NCBI RefSeq assembly: GCF_032854445.1
Contig: NC_088301.1
Span: forward strand, 36,505,187-36,569,186
Source: Liolophura sinensis
Taxonomy: Eukaryota; Mollusca; Polyplacophora; Chitonida; Chitonidae
Direction of reading: 5' to 3'
DNA length: 64,000 bases
Below, one piece after another: positions 1 through 11,865 of this stretch. A program made the position numbers and the translations under genes. Under the pieces are notes generated by a model that was not told where the DNA came from, did not search any database, and worked only from the letters and a program-made list of their open reading frames with translations. The first letter of the stretch is position 1. Every line of letters starts with the position of its first letter.

Positions 1-1421
1 TAGTTACAGAAGAACACAGACATATCATATACATGTAAAAGGGTTTAGCAAAAAAAATGTATACATTAGTCTGTATTGGCAGGTCAGCCACAGATTGATT
101 TCAAATTACCTATAGTTTATTTGTCCAGTAAATCTGTGGATACTTTCACTTTCCGGTATATCAAAGATCTGTGTTGTTTGTTGTGTGTTTTAAAGCAAAC
201 TGTCTGAATTTTTCCTCAGTAGTTTCACACTACCAGGGCTTTCATTTCATTTTCCATTAGTACTGTACTGTGAAATAGTAGCCAGCTTCCTGGCAGATAA
301 TTAAATGAAGTAAAATAGGAGCTTAGATGGCTATATTCACAAAATTTAAACAAAGGATCAGGCTGCAGGTAGCTGGTAACCGCTTTCTATTAACCGCCTG
401 CACTATGGATTGATACTAGTAAAGATCTGATACAAGAGTTATATCTAGCTATAAATATGGTAGGCCTCTTGGCTATTTTGGTAATTTTGGTTCTGGCAGA
501 CTCTTAGACACCTGCAGCTTAGACAGATTTGGAAATCAAAGGGAGAAGCTGATTTGTAACAGTGAATCACATCCGCCCTTTTTACTTCAGTCGCCCTTTT
601 TTGCATGTGTGTAAATTGTATGGTGTAGTTCTGACACTCATGAGGCAGATGTATTTCTGACCTGCCAGTGTGAAAGAGCAGTGTGGGTAAACTGCTGTTA
701 TTTGTTGCATGGGGAAAATGGTTTGTCCCCATTGGTGTGGGTACAGCATGTAGGGCGTGATGAATGTGTTTTCAAATGCGGGCGATTGTTCCACAGAGAT
801 CTGTAGCTTATGTGTTGATTGATGAGAGCTATGTAATGGAGATGTGTCGCAGCCTGAGATAATGCTTATGGAGATAACTAAAAATGTGTTTGGGATAGAA
901 ACTATTGTAGGCACTATACAGATTTCTCTGTTCGTCTTGACCTCTTTAAATCTCATTTTTGCCCAAAGATGCTCCCTATACATGTATATGTGTAATGTAA
1001 AAGTTTCTATATTTATTATGCTGTTGGAGTGTTTGCAAAGCCCAGGTTGATGACACCTATGGCTTTATTCACACCAAATGTTGGTGAAATATATTTGAAA
1101 TATACTTCGTTCAAGGTTTACCTGTGCATCAATTTCTGCCATGGACTGAATCTGTAAACATGAATTTTCTCCAATGTGACAAATAAGCTGAGCAATCCTT
1201 TGTCACAAATTGGGTGATTAATGAAAATTACAGGTATGTCTTGCTGTTTTATGAACAATAAACCTACACCATGTTGTATTCTAAATCTGCTTAGTGCAAA
1301 TAATTGTCACCCCTTAAATAATAGTACATCTGTTTTGACCTGATTTTGAAATGGTAAGACCTGAATGCTGCCTTTTTGTGAATGATTTTTGACATTAGTG
1401 AATTTGTTTTCTTGCTTTAAG
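1..1421. other. Unassigned left edge
   Basis: No exon supported here. Short open frames on both strands have no recognisable protein features. The sequence is AT-rich and intron-like or intergenic. If the candidate terminal exon that follows is real, this would be its upstream intron. Confidence 0.5.
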
Positions 1422-1507
1422 CTTGTGTTGGTAAGGATAATGCCACAGGATGTCTGGAACTGGGGTTGACATCTACTTATGATGATGAAGAAGAGGGCCC
1501 AGTATAA
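1422..1507 (+). CDS. Candidate 3'-terminal coding exon, unknown protein
   Basis: A pyrimidine-rich acceptor ending in ttaag is followed by 2 nt plus 27 sense codons and a TAA. The predicted tail begins CVGKDNATGC and ends in an acidic run, STYDDEEEGPV, then stop. An AATAAA-type signal lies about 120 nt downstream (near 1625), as expected for a 3' end. I do not recognise the protein, no partner exon was found upstream, and a frame this short can occur by chance. Low confidence; listed because acceptor, frame, stop and poly(A) signal occur in the right order. Confidence 0.22.
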
Positions 1508-4451
1508 AACCAGTACAAGTATAAATCATCTGCTAGATTTGATTGCCAAATACATGGACAGACATTCTCATGCTGTCATCTATTAAAATATCTGTGAGCA
1601 GCTATTCCTAGATTTTTTGTATTAATAAAGTATGATGTTAGGAGTGTTTTGGCCCAAATTTTGAAGGATGAAATTATTTTGTTTTGTTTTATTTTTTTAT
1701 TTAATACATTGTCATTTTGCACATTAATATCTGTTAGTACATGTTCATGCAGGAGTGTACATGTGTGTAGCTACAGTTCATAGGTGCTGGGCAATGATGA
1801 TGCTGTATTACAGGTATTGTCCTGCCACCACTGGACACGACTCAGTCCGCACATGGATAATTGGCTAAGAGAATCAGCAGGGTTTTGGCTTCTGGCAATC
1901 AATACGACCAGGCGATGGGGAGCAAGACCTAAGCTGAACACAGGCAGGCTTGCGGAGTTTCCAACAGGCCATGAAGTAAATGCACATGTATCTGTCTCAA
2001 TACATCTGACTGTGGGTGGCTGCATGCCTGCTCTCAGATGCACGGTCCAATGCTGACCAGTCTCACACCAAGCTTGGCTGTGCGGGGATGTGGACGTAAC
2101 TCCCATTAGCCCTAAAGAACCAGTGATGAGGAAAGGTACAAGGCAACTTCACGAATGCTTGAGCACACTGGCAACCTGTACCATTGTGCGTTACATAGCA
2201 CACCAGAACAACCAATTTTAATACAGTAAATGTTAAGACTTCATTACAAGATATAAATGTTAAGTTTTCCGAGACGCATTTTTATGTGACCTTTCTCAGA
2301 TTGGTACACTAAGTAATAATGCATGGTAATATATGAATACATCACTCTACATGCTTTCTGAATAACTGAAGTATAGTAAGATAATAACCTTACATACCTG
2401 TACATGCTTACATGAAATTACAAACAGCTCATATTAACTCATATATGTTATTTCCCACAGATGTTGTAAATAACTTCATGTCAGTCACTAAGCTAAGTTT
2501 TGATTCTCTCTTCATACATTGGTTGTTAATGTTAATGTAACATTTACTTACCCTTACTATTAAAGACCTGTATATATGTGTGTCCAAGCTGATATTCTAT
2601 TTGTGGCAAGTTTTGCCACTACACTGTGCAAATACATGTGTACATGTATGTCTGATTGTTGCACCAAAACAAATTTTGTATCTTCAATTGTATTGTTAAC
2701 ACATACACCTAATCTAGGATGTATGCATTTTGTTATAGTGGTATGTCACATGCAGATACTTTCTTTTTTATCAGAATGCAAAGCTCACTGTCTTGCTTCT
2801 GATAATCTTTCTAAGTTTAGAAGTCTTAATGTTTTAAGTTTTCCAGAAGTGAAAATTATTCACTTAATAAGTCTCTTTATAACCTTGGTAAAGGTCAGTG
2901 GTTTACATTTAAGTCTTGAGCCCAGCATTGAAGACAGCTTAACCTGATTAAGCATGTATGTTAAACAAAATCTTACATGTATGTCAGAGAGCACAGACAG
3001 AACCGGCATTGGTTTGTTCTGCTAGGACTGGTGGCTGTATCATCAAAGGGAGGCTTGGATTTTATGACTACATTCGATTTCATAGCCTTCAGTGAAGGTT
3101 CACAAGTTTATTTGGACATAATATTTTTAGAGCATTGTTCTTTGAGATTGTCCTTGCAAAGGCAACCACTGATGAAATAGCAGGTTTTGTTAAAATCCAT
3201 CTTCTGATGGATTATCTGGAGCTCTACATGCAAGTATTAGTGTTTTGTCAGAATCTGTATTTTGCAAGGTGTAGTTCTTTGGTTCAGTCCTTGAATTCTA
3301 CTTGATTTCTCCATCAAAGGTACCTGACTATGTTTGTACCCAATACTTGGAGACGATACTCAAAAAAAAAAAATGAACGGCTTAGAGTAAAGTCAATAAA
3401 CACAAGTAACACTACCTAATTCCTCAGTCTTTTCGCATGTGTATTTTTAGTTAGATTTTGGAGACAAAACTACATTGATTGGGTTGGCCAATTTTAGGGC
3501 TTCAGAAAAAGGTCAGTTTTATCAGTCTACACAGAAAAATGTCACAGTAGAATATGCTTGAACAAACACCTTCAAACATGCAAAAAGAATGAAGAATTAC
3601 AGTAGTAATTATTAAATAATGTACATGTATTCAAAGTCCAAATATAGATCAGTCTACATTCTGACTAAGGTTTTGACAGAGTGAATTCTTCAGAAAGCAT
3701 AGGTGATATATGACGTTTCCAAGCTACTTTACATATATACTCTATGGAATCTTCATCCTTTGACAGATGAAAAGTTAAAAAGTCTCAAAGAGTAAAGACA
3801 AGAGCGGCATTAATTATGCATGTGCATTTAGAGATGTGTACATGTCTGACATGCCTATCTCCAGTGACACCTGGACACTGAGAAAAGTAAGATGTCTGAG
3901 TCTTCATATATATTTAATAAGATAGGTTTGGGTGGAAGGAACAATCAATGATCTACTGTATGTTCATACATATTCCATCTTACACAGGCAGTCGATATTA
4001 GCTTTTACTGCAAGTAGGACTTTCTTCCAAGGTTAGATTTGCTCGCCACTGTGTGTCATTGTTACTGGGCTTTCCGGGATAGACCATTAAAATATTCATT
4101 AGGCGGTCACCAATTTGGGCAAATTGCCGTTACACATCTGTTACATAAATGATGACATTAAGGCTCATGGAAATGAGTTTTCTTGGGGCATTAACTGCAG
4201 AGGGGTTTTTTTTGTCATCAAAGCTTTAAGCTTTCATTGGAACATTTTGAATTTTCTCAACTCAAAAAAAAATATCGTCTGGTGTGTAACACATTATGGT
4301 ACATTTAAGTACATGTAGTAACTACAGGTATGTGTATACATGCCCTGGGAAATGATGAGAGGTTTTTTCAAGTATTTGTTAGTTATGCATTTCTGAAGGT
4401 GAACATGTATGCTATGTGTACATGTAAATTTGATAACATTTTATGGGACAT
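1508..4451. other. Non-coding stretch, nothing assigned
   Basis: Possible 3' UTR to about 1650, then unassigned sequence. 1820-2100 is noticeably richer in G+C than its surroundings and opens frames on both strands, but no domain or exon structure is recognisable. It may be an old repeat. 3361-3372 is a poly(A) run. Confidence 0.4.
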
Positions 4452-4695
4452 TCATAGCCTGGTGGTTGGTGTGCTAGCCCAGCACAATGACCAAGGAGCC
4501 TCTCACTAATGGGGTCACTGTGAGTTCAAGCTCCAGATCATGCTGGCTTGGTTGTAGGTCTGCCAGCAAGCTGCAGACGGTCGTGGATTTGCCCCATGCT
4601 TTGCCCTGTTTCCTCCTACCATATTGCTGACTGCCAGTATTCTTGAAATGGGGTGTGAAACATCAATTAAATAGATAAATAAATACATAATTAAA
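4452..4695 (+). mobile_element. tRNA-derived SINE, copy 1
   Basis: The tRNA-like head has an A-box-like segment (ggttggtgtgctagc) and a B-box-like gtgagttcaagctcc. The body follows (gctggcttg, gtcgtggatttgcccc, tttcctcctaccatattgctg), ending in a taaataaataca tail. It aligns by eye with the copies at 5057, 24749 and, inverted, 25672. It is diverged and so probably old. Confidence 0.75.
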
Positions 4696-5056
4696 TAACT
4701 TTCTAACATCAACCCTGAATGTTTAACTAATTCCAAGTCATATTGATAACCAATTTTACCATTTGGCCATGTACTAATTATTATGACAAGAAGTATTATA
4801 TCCAGCATGTGAACTTGTGAAGACTTTGGTAAGATACATACAGGAGCAATATCATTTATTTCTATGGTTAGTTGAATAATAAGCCTTGAGAATACAAAAA
4901 TTAAACAAAATAAAATCCCAAAACAAATCAATTGACCATCAGGAGAGTGTTTACAATGGTGTTACAATTTGTCGTGTACAGTAATATTGGAATTCCGGAA
5001 AGGCATAAATAGCCCTGATGCTAACCACATCATTATGTTGTAATTCCATCATGTCC

Positions 5057-5283
5057 ATAGGGGCCTATGTGGCCGAGGGAGTTAGCACTCCAGTGTGGCA
5101 CAATGACCCAGGTGCAGCAGTCGCTGTGAGTTCAAGCCCAGCGCATGCTGGCTTCCTCTCACGCCATAAATGGAAAGGCCTGCCAGCAATCTGTGGATGG
5201 TAGTGGGTTTCCCCTGGGCTCTGCCAGCTTTCTGCCTGCATTAATGCTGGCAAAACACCAATCAAATAAAGTAAATCAATAAA
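5057..5283 (+). mobile_element. tRNA-derived SINE, copy 2
   Basis: Same family and orientation as the copy 600 bp upstream. A-box-like tggccgagggagttagcac, B-box-like gtgagttcaagcccag, body gtgggtttcccctgggctct, and the tail aacaccaatcaaataaag typical of this family. The best preserved copy here. Confidence 0.8.
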
Positions 5284-6908
5284 ATCATCATTCCTACAAT
5301 CTACAAAACTATGTATTGTGCCTGTATGAAATACATGTACATTGTAGACTTCAGTGTTCAGTGTACAAATTAACTACATGAGTCCTGCACAGGTCAGGCA
5401 GGGCTGTGCTTTTGTGCTGTTAGTGGAATGCCAGGTCAGTGTTTTTTATGATAATGTGTTATTGGTCTTGAATGGTCAAAAATGATGGAATAATTAAGAG
5501 GTACATGTAGCAATTTTATGGCAAATTATACATCTCAGTGTTTATTTGCCTGTTATGAAGTTTTGTAATGCATATTCTTGGTGTCATTGCAATCTTTTAC
5601 ATGTTTGTGTAGAGAATTGAAATAAACATACTGGAAGATATATGTACATATCGTCTAAATACCTAAATATACTACAGACTGATCAGATCTATTCTGGATG
5701 TAATATACAAGACAGAAGAACTGAATCTAGCTAAGGAAAGAGCTAAAGAAATCAAAACCACTGGACCAGCAGTGTGTAGTTAAGACTGGTGATCTGTTCT
5801 ATTGGACAGACCAAATATAGTTCCAACTTCCAGGTGTGTCTTTGTTGTTGGATGGTGAACAAAAGTGGCATATATGCCTTGCTCAGGCACACAGTTTTGG
5901 CTTGAAACTTCCCTATAGCAGGACAATTTGAGGTGCAGGTTTTGCACTTCATTCAGACAAACTGAATCGTATGTTTGTCTTTATGTAATCACATTCAAAA
6001 TATACAACATGTAAGAACTTGTTTTTTTTTTTGTTCATTGGCTCATTCTTCACAGTGATTGGGCAGGCCATGTACTACGTGCTTGTATTACAAATGTACA
6101 TCAATCTAAGGTATTTGTTACATGGATAAGAAAGGGTGGACTTTTTTGTGGCTTGTAATTGCATGTTAATTTTACCTTTACTGGAATACATTCTGGACGA
6201 ACTGAAACCTTGTACATGTACCTGTATTTGCAGACCATGTGCCAATATCATATGGTATAGTCTTCCCAATATTTACAATTCATCATTAGTTTCTGATATA
6301 AGAGTGCATTGTGAAGCAACCTATATTGGTCCTCTGTGGATTTGAATGGTGTTTGATTAACTACCTTGTATTATCAGAGGCATTCCCTCAGCGATGTCTC
6401 TCAGGTCCTGTTCTCATGTAATAGATGTCAGTGCTCATAGTAGTATTATGGTGTGGCTCTAATGCACCTGCACACAAAAGGCTGTAACACATATATATGT
6501 ATCCTATTCAGTGTTGTCCAATGGTACCTATATTTGCCACCATTTAGGTACATGCATGCATGTACAAAGTATGTGGTCTGTAGCAAAGTATGGAGTGCTG
6601 GACAGACTGTTCTTATAAACTTAGTTTAGATTATTTTTCATTTCCTTTTCTTTTTGTTTTTGCAGTATTAATGCCATGCATATGTCAGTATGTTACAGGT
6701 GGAGTAAACTAAAATGTTTGGAGTAAACTAGCGACCTTTGGAAAGTTGTAATAACAAAGGTTTCCACATATGACATTAGTACTTCATATGACATTTGGCA
6801 CTAACTTCATGTAAGACAACACTAAAAGAGTAACATCAACCATTTTCTGCCACCATGTTTATTATAATGTCTGTTCCAAAATGATGTTGAACCCATGTCC
6901 GTGAACCA
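5284..6908. other. Non-coding stretch, nothing assigned
   Basis: AT-rich sequence with scattered TACATGTA palindromes. No exon, RNA gene or clear repeat could be supported on either strand. Confidence 0.4.
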
Positions 6909-7126
6909 GGGACCAATTGCACAAAAACATTTCTGACTAATGTCATAATTTTAACTATTATTTAATGGCTTATTTTTCAGTTTTAGAAAGTAAAATTTTG
7001 TCCACTTCATCAGTGTTAACTTAAGCCAAATGTATCTAATTTCAACATTCAGTACCAACAACTGAGCATTTGGGAAAGAAATTTATTTTTGACTTAAGTC
7101 AGAAATGGCTTTGTGGACTTGGCCCC
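6909..7126. repeat. Palindromic foldback element, copy A
   Basis: The ends form an imperfect inverted repeat of about 29 bp. The left arm begins ggaccaattgcacaaaaac and the right arm, read on the reverse strand, begins ggggccaagtccacaaagcc; both reach atttctgac. The arm theme (gggcc..., then cacaaagc) recurs at 27302 and 33982 with different interiors. No coding potential, so a MITE-like or foldback element is likely. Confidence 0.6.
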
Positions 7127-7194
7127 TGCTTCCCAAACTTGGCTTAAAGGTAAATGTACAAGCATCTTTAGAAAGGCCTATTGAATTATAGCAA

Positions 7195-7465
7195 AGTTTT
7201 GAATTTTTAGAAGTGGTGTGTTAAGTTGAAAGAATAGTGCAACGACTGGTTGACCTGTATCAGTATAATGGCTTGGGTGGGCGGCTTACTTGCCTTCGGT
7301 AAGTCATCTCAGTGAAGCAGCACTAGATAAAAGAGCAGTTGAAATCCGTCCTGAAACAAGGAAGCACATTACATGCACTCTAAGGATTCCTTAGTTGGCA
7401 CAAGACTGAAAAATTGTTAAGTACGACATTAAACCCCAAGCATTCACCCACTCAGTTTGAAAGAA
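7195..7465 (+). mobile_element. SINE-like dispersed repeat, second family
   Basis: Contains gacctgtatcagtataatgg, ggcttacttgccttcgg, tcatctcagtgaagcagcac and a 3' part aagtacgacattaaacccc followed by degenerate cact-rich sequence. I recognise this architecture as a common dispersed repeat in molluscs and related phyla, but only one copy is in the window, so ends and class are uncertain. Confidence 0.5.
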
Positions 7466-10400
7466 TAATAATGCGTACCTATATGTCAGTGTCAGAGAGC
7501 TAAATGAAAGATATGTATTAAAATAATTAAACCATGATTTGGAAAGCATCGTCCAAATAAAATGAATATGATACAATAGTAATACTGAACCAACACAACA
7601 TTCTACATTAAATGGACTTGTTTAGTCTCAGACTTTATAACAGATCACTGGTGTCAGCAAATTTTACCCATGTAACACTGAAGTAGTTAATAATAGGATT
7701 TGTTATCTTGAATTATACATTGTCCTGTAATGCCTTAAATGCATGAATGTTTTTTAGTGTATATGAATCTGATTTGCATACAAGAAGGAAAGTCATGTTG
7801 TTGTACGGTCTTAAAACACTAATGACAGGCCTATGAATTATTCACATTGGCTATTAAACTAGTATACAATGATTGGCATGTGTGAGTTTCAAGTTACAGC
7901 ATGAATAACAAATGGCTGATCCTCATGTGTGTGTGACATATTTTCAGAGTTTTGACTTGTGAATTCATGAATTCATTACACTTCAGGATCATATTCCTAA
8001 TATTCAACATAGTAAGATGCTCATATCATTCGATGGTAATAAAATATAGTGCAAAAGGTCAAGGAAACATTACAATGTGTACATGTAGACAATTTTAATC
8101 ATGAGAATAGCAGAAAAATATTGCTGTTGAACGTTGCTGGGTTTAAAGAAAACAAGCTGTTACATTGATGTGAATAAAGTAGTGGGTTCAAAACCTTATA
8201 TCCTTTTCTAAAAATCCATATATGCTGCCTGTGCTAAATGGAAGCCCACATATAAGACACACAAAAGGGAGCTCTATAGAGATGGGAGCCTGGTTGCTAA
8301 ACAGCTCTCAACTGCTTGAACCATTCCTATTCTGGGCTTGTTCTAACATGTAATTATTTACTCCAAGTAGTTTATCAAATCTGCATTTTTTCCTTCTTTG
8401 TTTTAACCAAATAAAATGGGTGTTTTTGTTTTTCTTTCCATCTCTTTTGCAGAATTTATTTCAGGAACCAATACATTTTCATTTTTTTAAGTGAAGTATA
8501 TGCTATTCACATCTGCAAGGGTTGCTATTTTGTGCCTTTTATGGTCATGGTTAAGACGAAAGCAGATTTGAAGTCAGGATTTACCCACTAAACATGTTTA
8601 TATTCAAGTTACTGCCCTTGGACGGCTTGTGTAGGCCCTACATTACTTGCATCAACTAAAACTGAAAGTTCATAAATAATCTTCTACATTTTTGATCTGA
8701 AAAATTTCTTTTGAGATGTATTGTACATGCACCTGAAGAATTCATGTGTCCATGCACCATCTGTGTGAATCTGAACCTTATTTCTTTGTGAATGTTACTG
8801 TCATATTACTGTCTGCTCAGAGCACTATTTCCAGTCTAGACAAATGATGGCCCAAAAAATTATTGTTCAAACAATGTAATGATACATTCTCGATAAACAA
8901 ACACAAGTCTCTCTATATACATAAAATTAATCTGCAATGCATCAGCATCAAGCTTTGCCAAAACATTTTGATCATTTGGTCCTTACTAAGCCTTGTATAT
9001 GTACATGTATAGGCTAACTACTTAAGACACTTATCAAAATTATTCTTTTAATAATTACATGAATCATTTCTTCTATCCAGACTGACTTATAGTCTTGGTC
9101 TCATAGATGAAAAGTATAAAAGTTTCCATGTTTACCTGCTATTATTCAGGAAACAGGTAAATGTGACTTTTTCTCTAGATCAGGTGACATGAACTGGTAC
9201 ATGTACGTACAATGTAGGCAAGGTCCCTGTTCGAATTTTTTCATATTTGTGGGATTCATTAAGAGACCTGTACATCTTGAGTTCACTGTGTACTTGTAAC
9301 AGATACAAGTATATACATGTACCTGTAAATGTAGTTTTTTGCTTGCAAATAACTACATGTACCGGTAAATAACTACATGTACCGGTAAATGTTATTTGCT
9401 TGTAGATCACCTTAGCTGACAAATGTACACATGTGGGCGCACTTACTTTTCAAAGCACTTTTGACATCTTTATGTTTCATGGGCATTTTGGCTTGTAATA
9501 GATACATATATGCATGCATTAAACTCTCACTTAAATCTGCCTGCTTATTTTGAAACAGTGGACAAAATTTTCACTGCAGACAGTAACAGTGTGCCTAGGA
9601 TAATGGCTACCTAATAAGTCTCAGTTAGGTGTGTACCTGTGCCATGGCCACCTGTTCGTCTGTTATTACACAGGTGACAGAAAATTGCAGAGCTGGCTTA
9701 TTTGCTCTTAGAAACTCCAGCTGTGTGAATGGTTAGGCTTGATGCAGACAGACCTACATAAATGACATTGATATATTTGCCTGAAGTCAAAACGACAAAA
9801 TATCAGATATTTGGTTTATGATGGGATATATGCACATTACAATTTACAGGTTTACCCAGTACATTGTGTTGGCCATACATGAATTAGCCCTAAATGCATA
9901 TCATGCATACATGTATAATACGCTGTAAATATAACAGTTGCCTGATGATAAGATGTAGAATTATAATTTAGTTACACCTAGCTACACTGCAGAAATTCTA
10001 GAATGGATAATTTTGCAATATTAGGATCATCATCTTTATTCCTAGCCGCAATACATGTTCAGATAGATGACACCACATGTGCTACCTCAGTGGTTTTATA
10101 ACATCCATTAACATGTTATGATAAATGTTGCATGGTTTGGAGTTGTTTCCATTCTCACATTATTATGTCCCCTCCTTGTTTGTAGTGTTTGTGAGGACTG
10201 CAAAACTGATTTTGTGACTTTGGTTTTTTTTCATGATAATTAAACATCATGAACAAGGTAAGTAGTACCTATACCTGTGACATACATCAGAGTGGCAGTC
10301 TGTGGTTCTGTGATGCTCATGACATGAGTTCAGGGCCAACAAACATATTGTGCTATAACCATGCATGTACATGTAAGACAGAATCCCCAAAGTCTCATTG

Positions 10401-10930
10401 TATATTAATATTTCATACATAACAGTGGTAGTGCCTGTGAGACTGTTGAATAACTTTTTTTGACTTACATACATGTATACACTTGGAAGCTAATGCAGTG
10501 ATTGACACAGGTGGTACATTTAAGTACTGGGATTGATCCATGTGTAGGAGCTGTTGAACTAAGAATCAGTTTCATTATCTTAGTATATTCCTCTTGGGAG
10601 AAGGAGCTTATCTTGAATAGATACATGTACATGTATCCATACCCGAATATATGTACGCACACATGTGCTGTGTTTGAAATAAGGGTTCAGTGATTCAGCC
10701 AGGCATATTATAAGATCAGGAATCGTAATTCATAGAAGCACAAAGTAAACCTGATTCTTGACTGGAAGCAGTTGTTGAACTTCTCAAAGTTTGCTTCCTG
10801 ATGAAGCTATAAATGTGAACATTACGCATCACCCACACACAACTGATCTTATACAATCTAAGTACACTGTGCACTAAAAATAAACTCACTACAAAGTTGT
10901 GTCTTTATTACTTGGAATGCTCTGATTTAC
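7466..10930. other. Non-coding stretch, nothing assigned
   Basis: AT-rich, with many acatgtac/tacatgta palindromes. No exon with flanking splice sites was recognised on either strand. I looked on the minus strand for the missing transmembrane exons of the SLC10-like gene and did not see the glycine-rich segments expected of them. Confidence 0.4.
9351..9390. repeat. Short tandem repeat, 20-bp unit x2
   Basis: Two exact copies of aactacatgtaccggtaaat, with a related half unit just upstream (acatgtacctgtaaatg). Each unit contains the acatgt palindrome that is common in this window. Confidence 0.8.
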
Positions 10931-10991
10931 ACCTAGTCTGATGTCAGTGTGTGCATGCACGTTAGACATGTATCATGTATGTGTATATATG

Positions 10992-11010
10992 CACAAACAC
11001 ACACACACAC
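10992..11010. repeat. CA microsatellite
   Basis: Short (CA)n run in the first intron of the SLC10-like gene, just downstream of its donor site on the minus strand. Confidence 0.8.
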
Positions 11011-11067
11011 ATGCGTACACAAAGATATATTTATTCCTGCAAGTAAATGTTTCACCAACACACTTAC

Positions 11068-11865
11068 CATTGGCATAATGATGATCTGGCAGCAAAATCC
11101 GACCAGTAGAGAGACAGGGAATTTCAATTGGTGCTTGACCAAATCAACTTTCGTAGCACATCCTATTCCAAAGCTTATTATAATTGCTATGGCTGCAGCT
11201 GCACTATTGAACACAAAATCTGCCATCCGTTGTTTTCTGTACACCGTCACTGGGTAATCAAGATTGTTGTCAGACACTGGCTGCAGTGATCCGACGACAT
11301 GCGAGGCGGAAGACGCGTCCATGCCTTTGACGTCGTCGGCATGGTGAAACATGACCTCCATGGAGACTCGGCCAGCTTGAAGGGCTTGGATGGTGAAATT
11401 GCCTTCCATGTTTAGCCGGATCCGAATGAAGACAGCCTGTGGAGATTGGATAGACATATCTGCAATCTCATTCTCCCCATCCCCTGTACGCAGCACTGCG
11501 ACCACTGGACATGCAACCCAAGGCTTGTCTGACACAACCCCGACCAGAAATGTGGCATTCTTGTCCTGCCTGCCACCCTTCACATTGCACCGCGAACAGT
11601 TAAAATAGACAGTTTGCATCAAATCAAGCTCTAGCTTATTGATTGAGGGCGGGTAGAAGGAAATGAGGACGGGCCCATTCTTGGTGACGGGGGAGAATGG
11701 TGGAACCCCCGAGAGGCCAGGGTCCATTCTTCTGTCCAGATCAGTCTCTATAACCCTCATCACTAACACCATCACAACAATATTGATCTGACACGCACAG
11801 CTAGGTACATGGCCGTGACGCGTGGCACTGATACCCGAACAGATACTTTCAAAGAGAAAAGCCAT
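11068..11865 (-). CDS. SLC10-like (bile-acid/sodium symporter family) transporter, 5' coding exon only
   Basis: Open for 266 codons from an ATG in good context (aaaaATGG) to a clean donor, ATG|GTAAGTG, at 11067-11061. Residues about 27-37 form a hydrophobic stretch (INIVVMVLVMR). Residues about 60-200 look like an extracellular beta-rich region with N-glycosylation sites (NCS, NAT, NFT) and several cysteines. Residues about 220-266 begin the membrane domain: FNSAAAAIAIIISFGIGCAT, then KVDLVKHQL and a second helix ending IIIMPM. This order resembles SLC10A3/SLC10A5-type proteins, where a luminal or extracellular N-terminal region precedes the transporter helices. The remaining helices are not encoded in frame after the donor and were not found downstream, so the gene either continues beyond the left edge or is an orphaned fragment. 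Substrate unknown. Confidence 0.6.

Noticed and set aside
4515-4931. 138-codon minus-strand frame
   Set aside because: Lies largely across a SINE copy; its hydrophobic stretch is AT-rich sequence read backwards.
5057-5140. Possible functional tRNA gene
   Set aside because: A- and B-box-like motifs are present, but no cloverleaf can be formed and the sequence continues into a SINE body and tail.
7130-7160. ...TTAAAG|GTAAAT as a candidate TRAPPC13 exon-1 donor
   Set aside because: Directly borders the foldback element, phase is wrong (complete Lys codon) and no upstream ATG frame is plausible.
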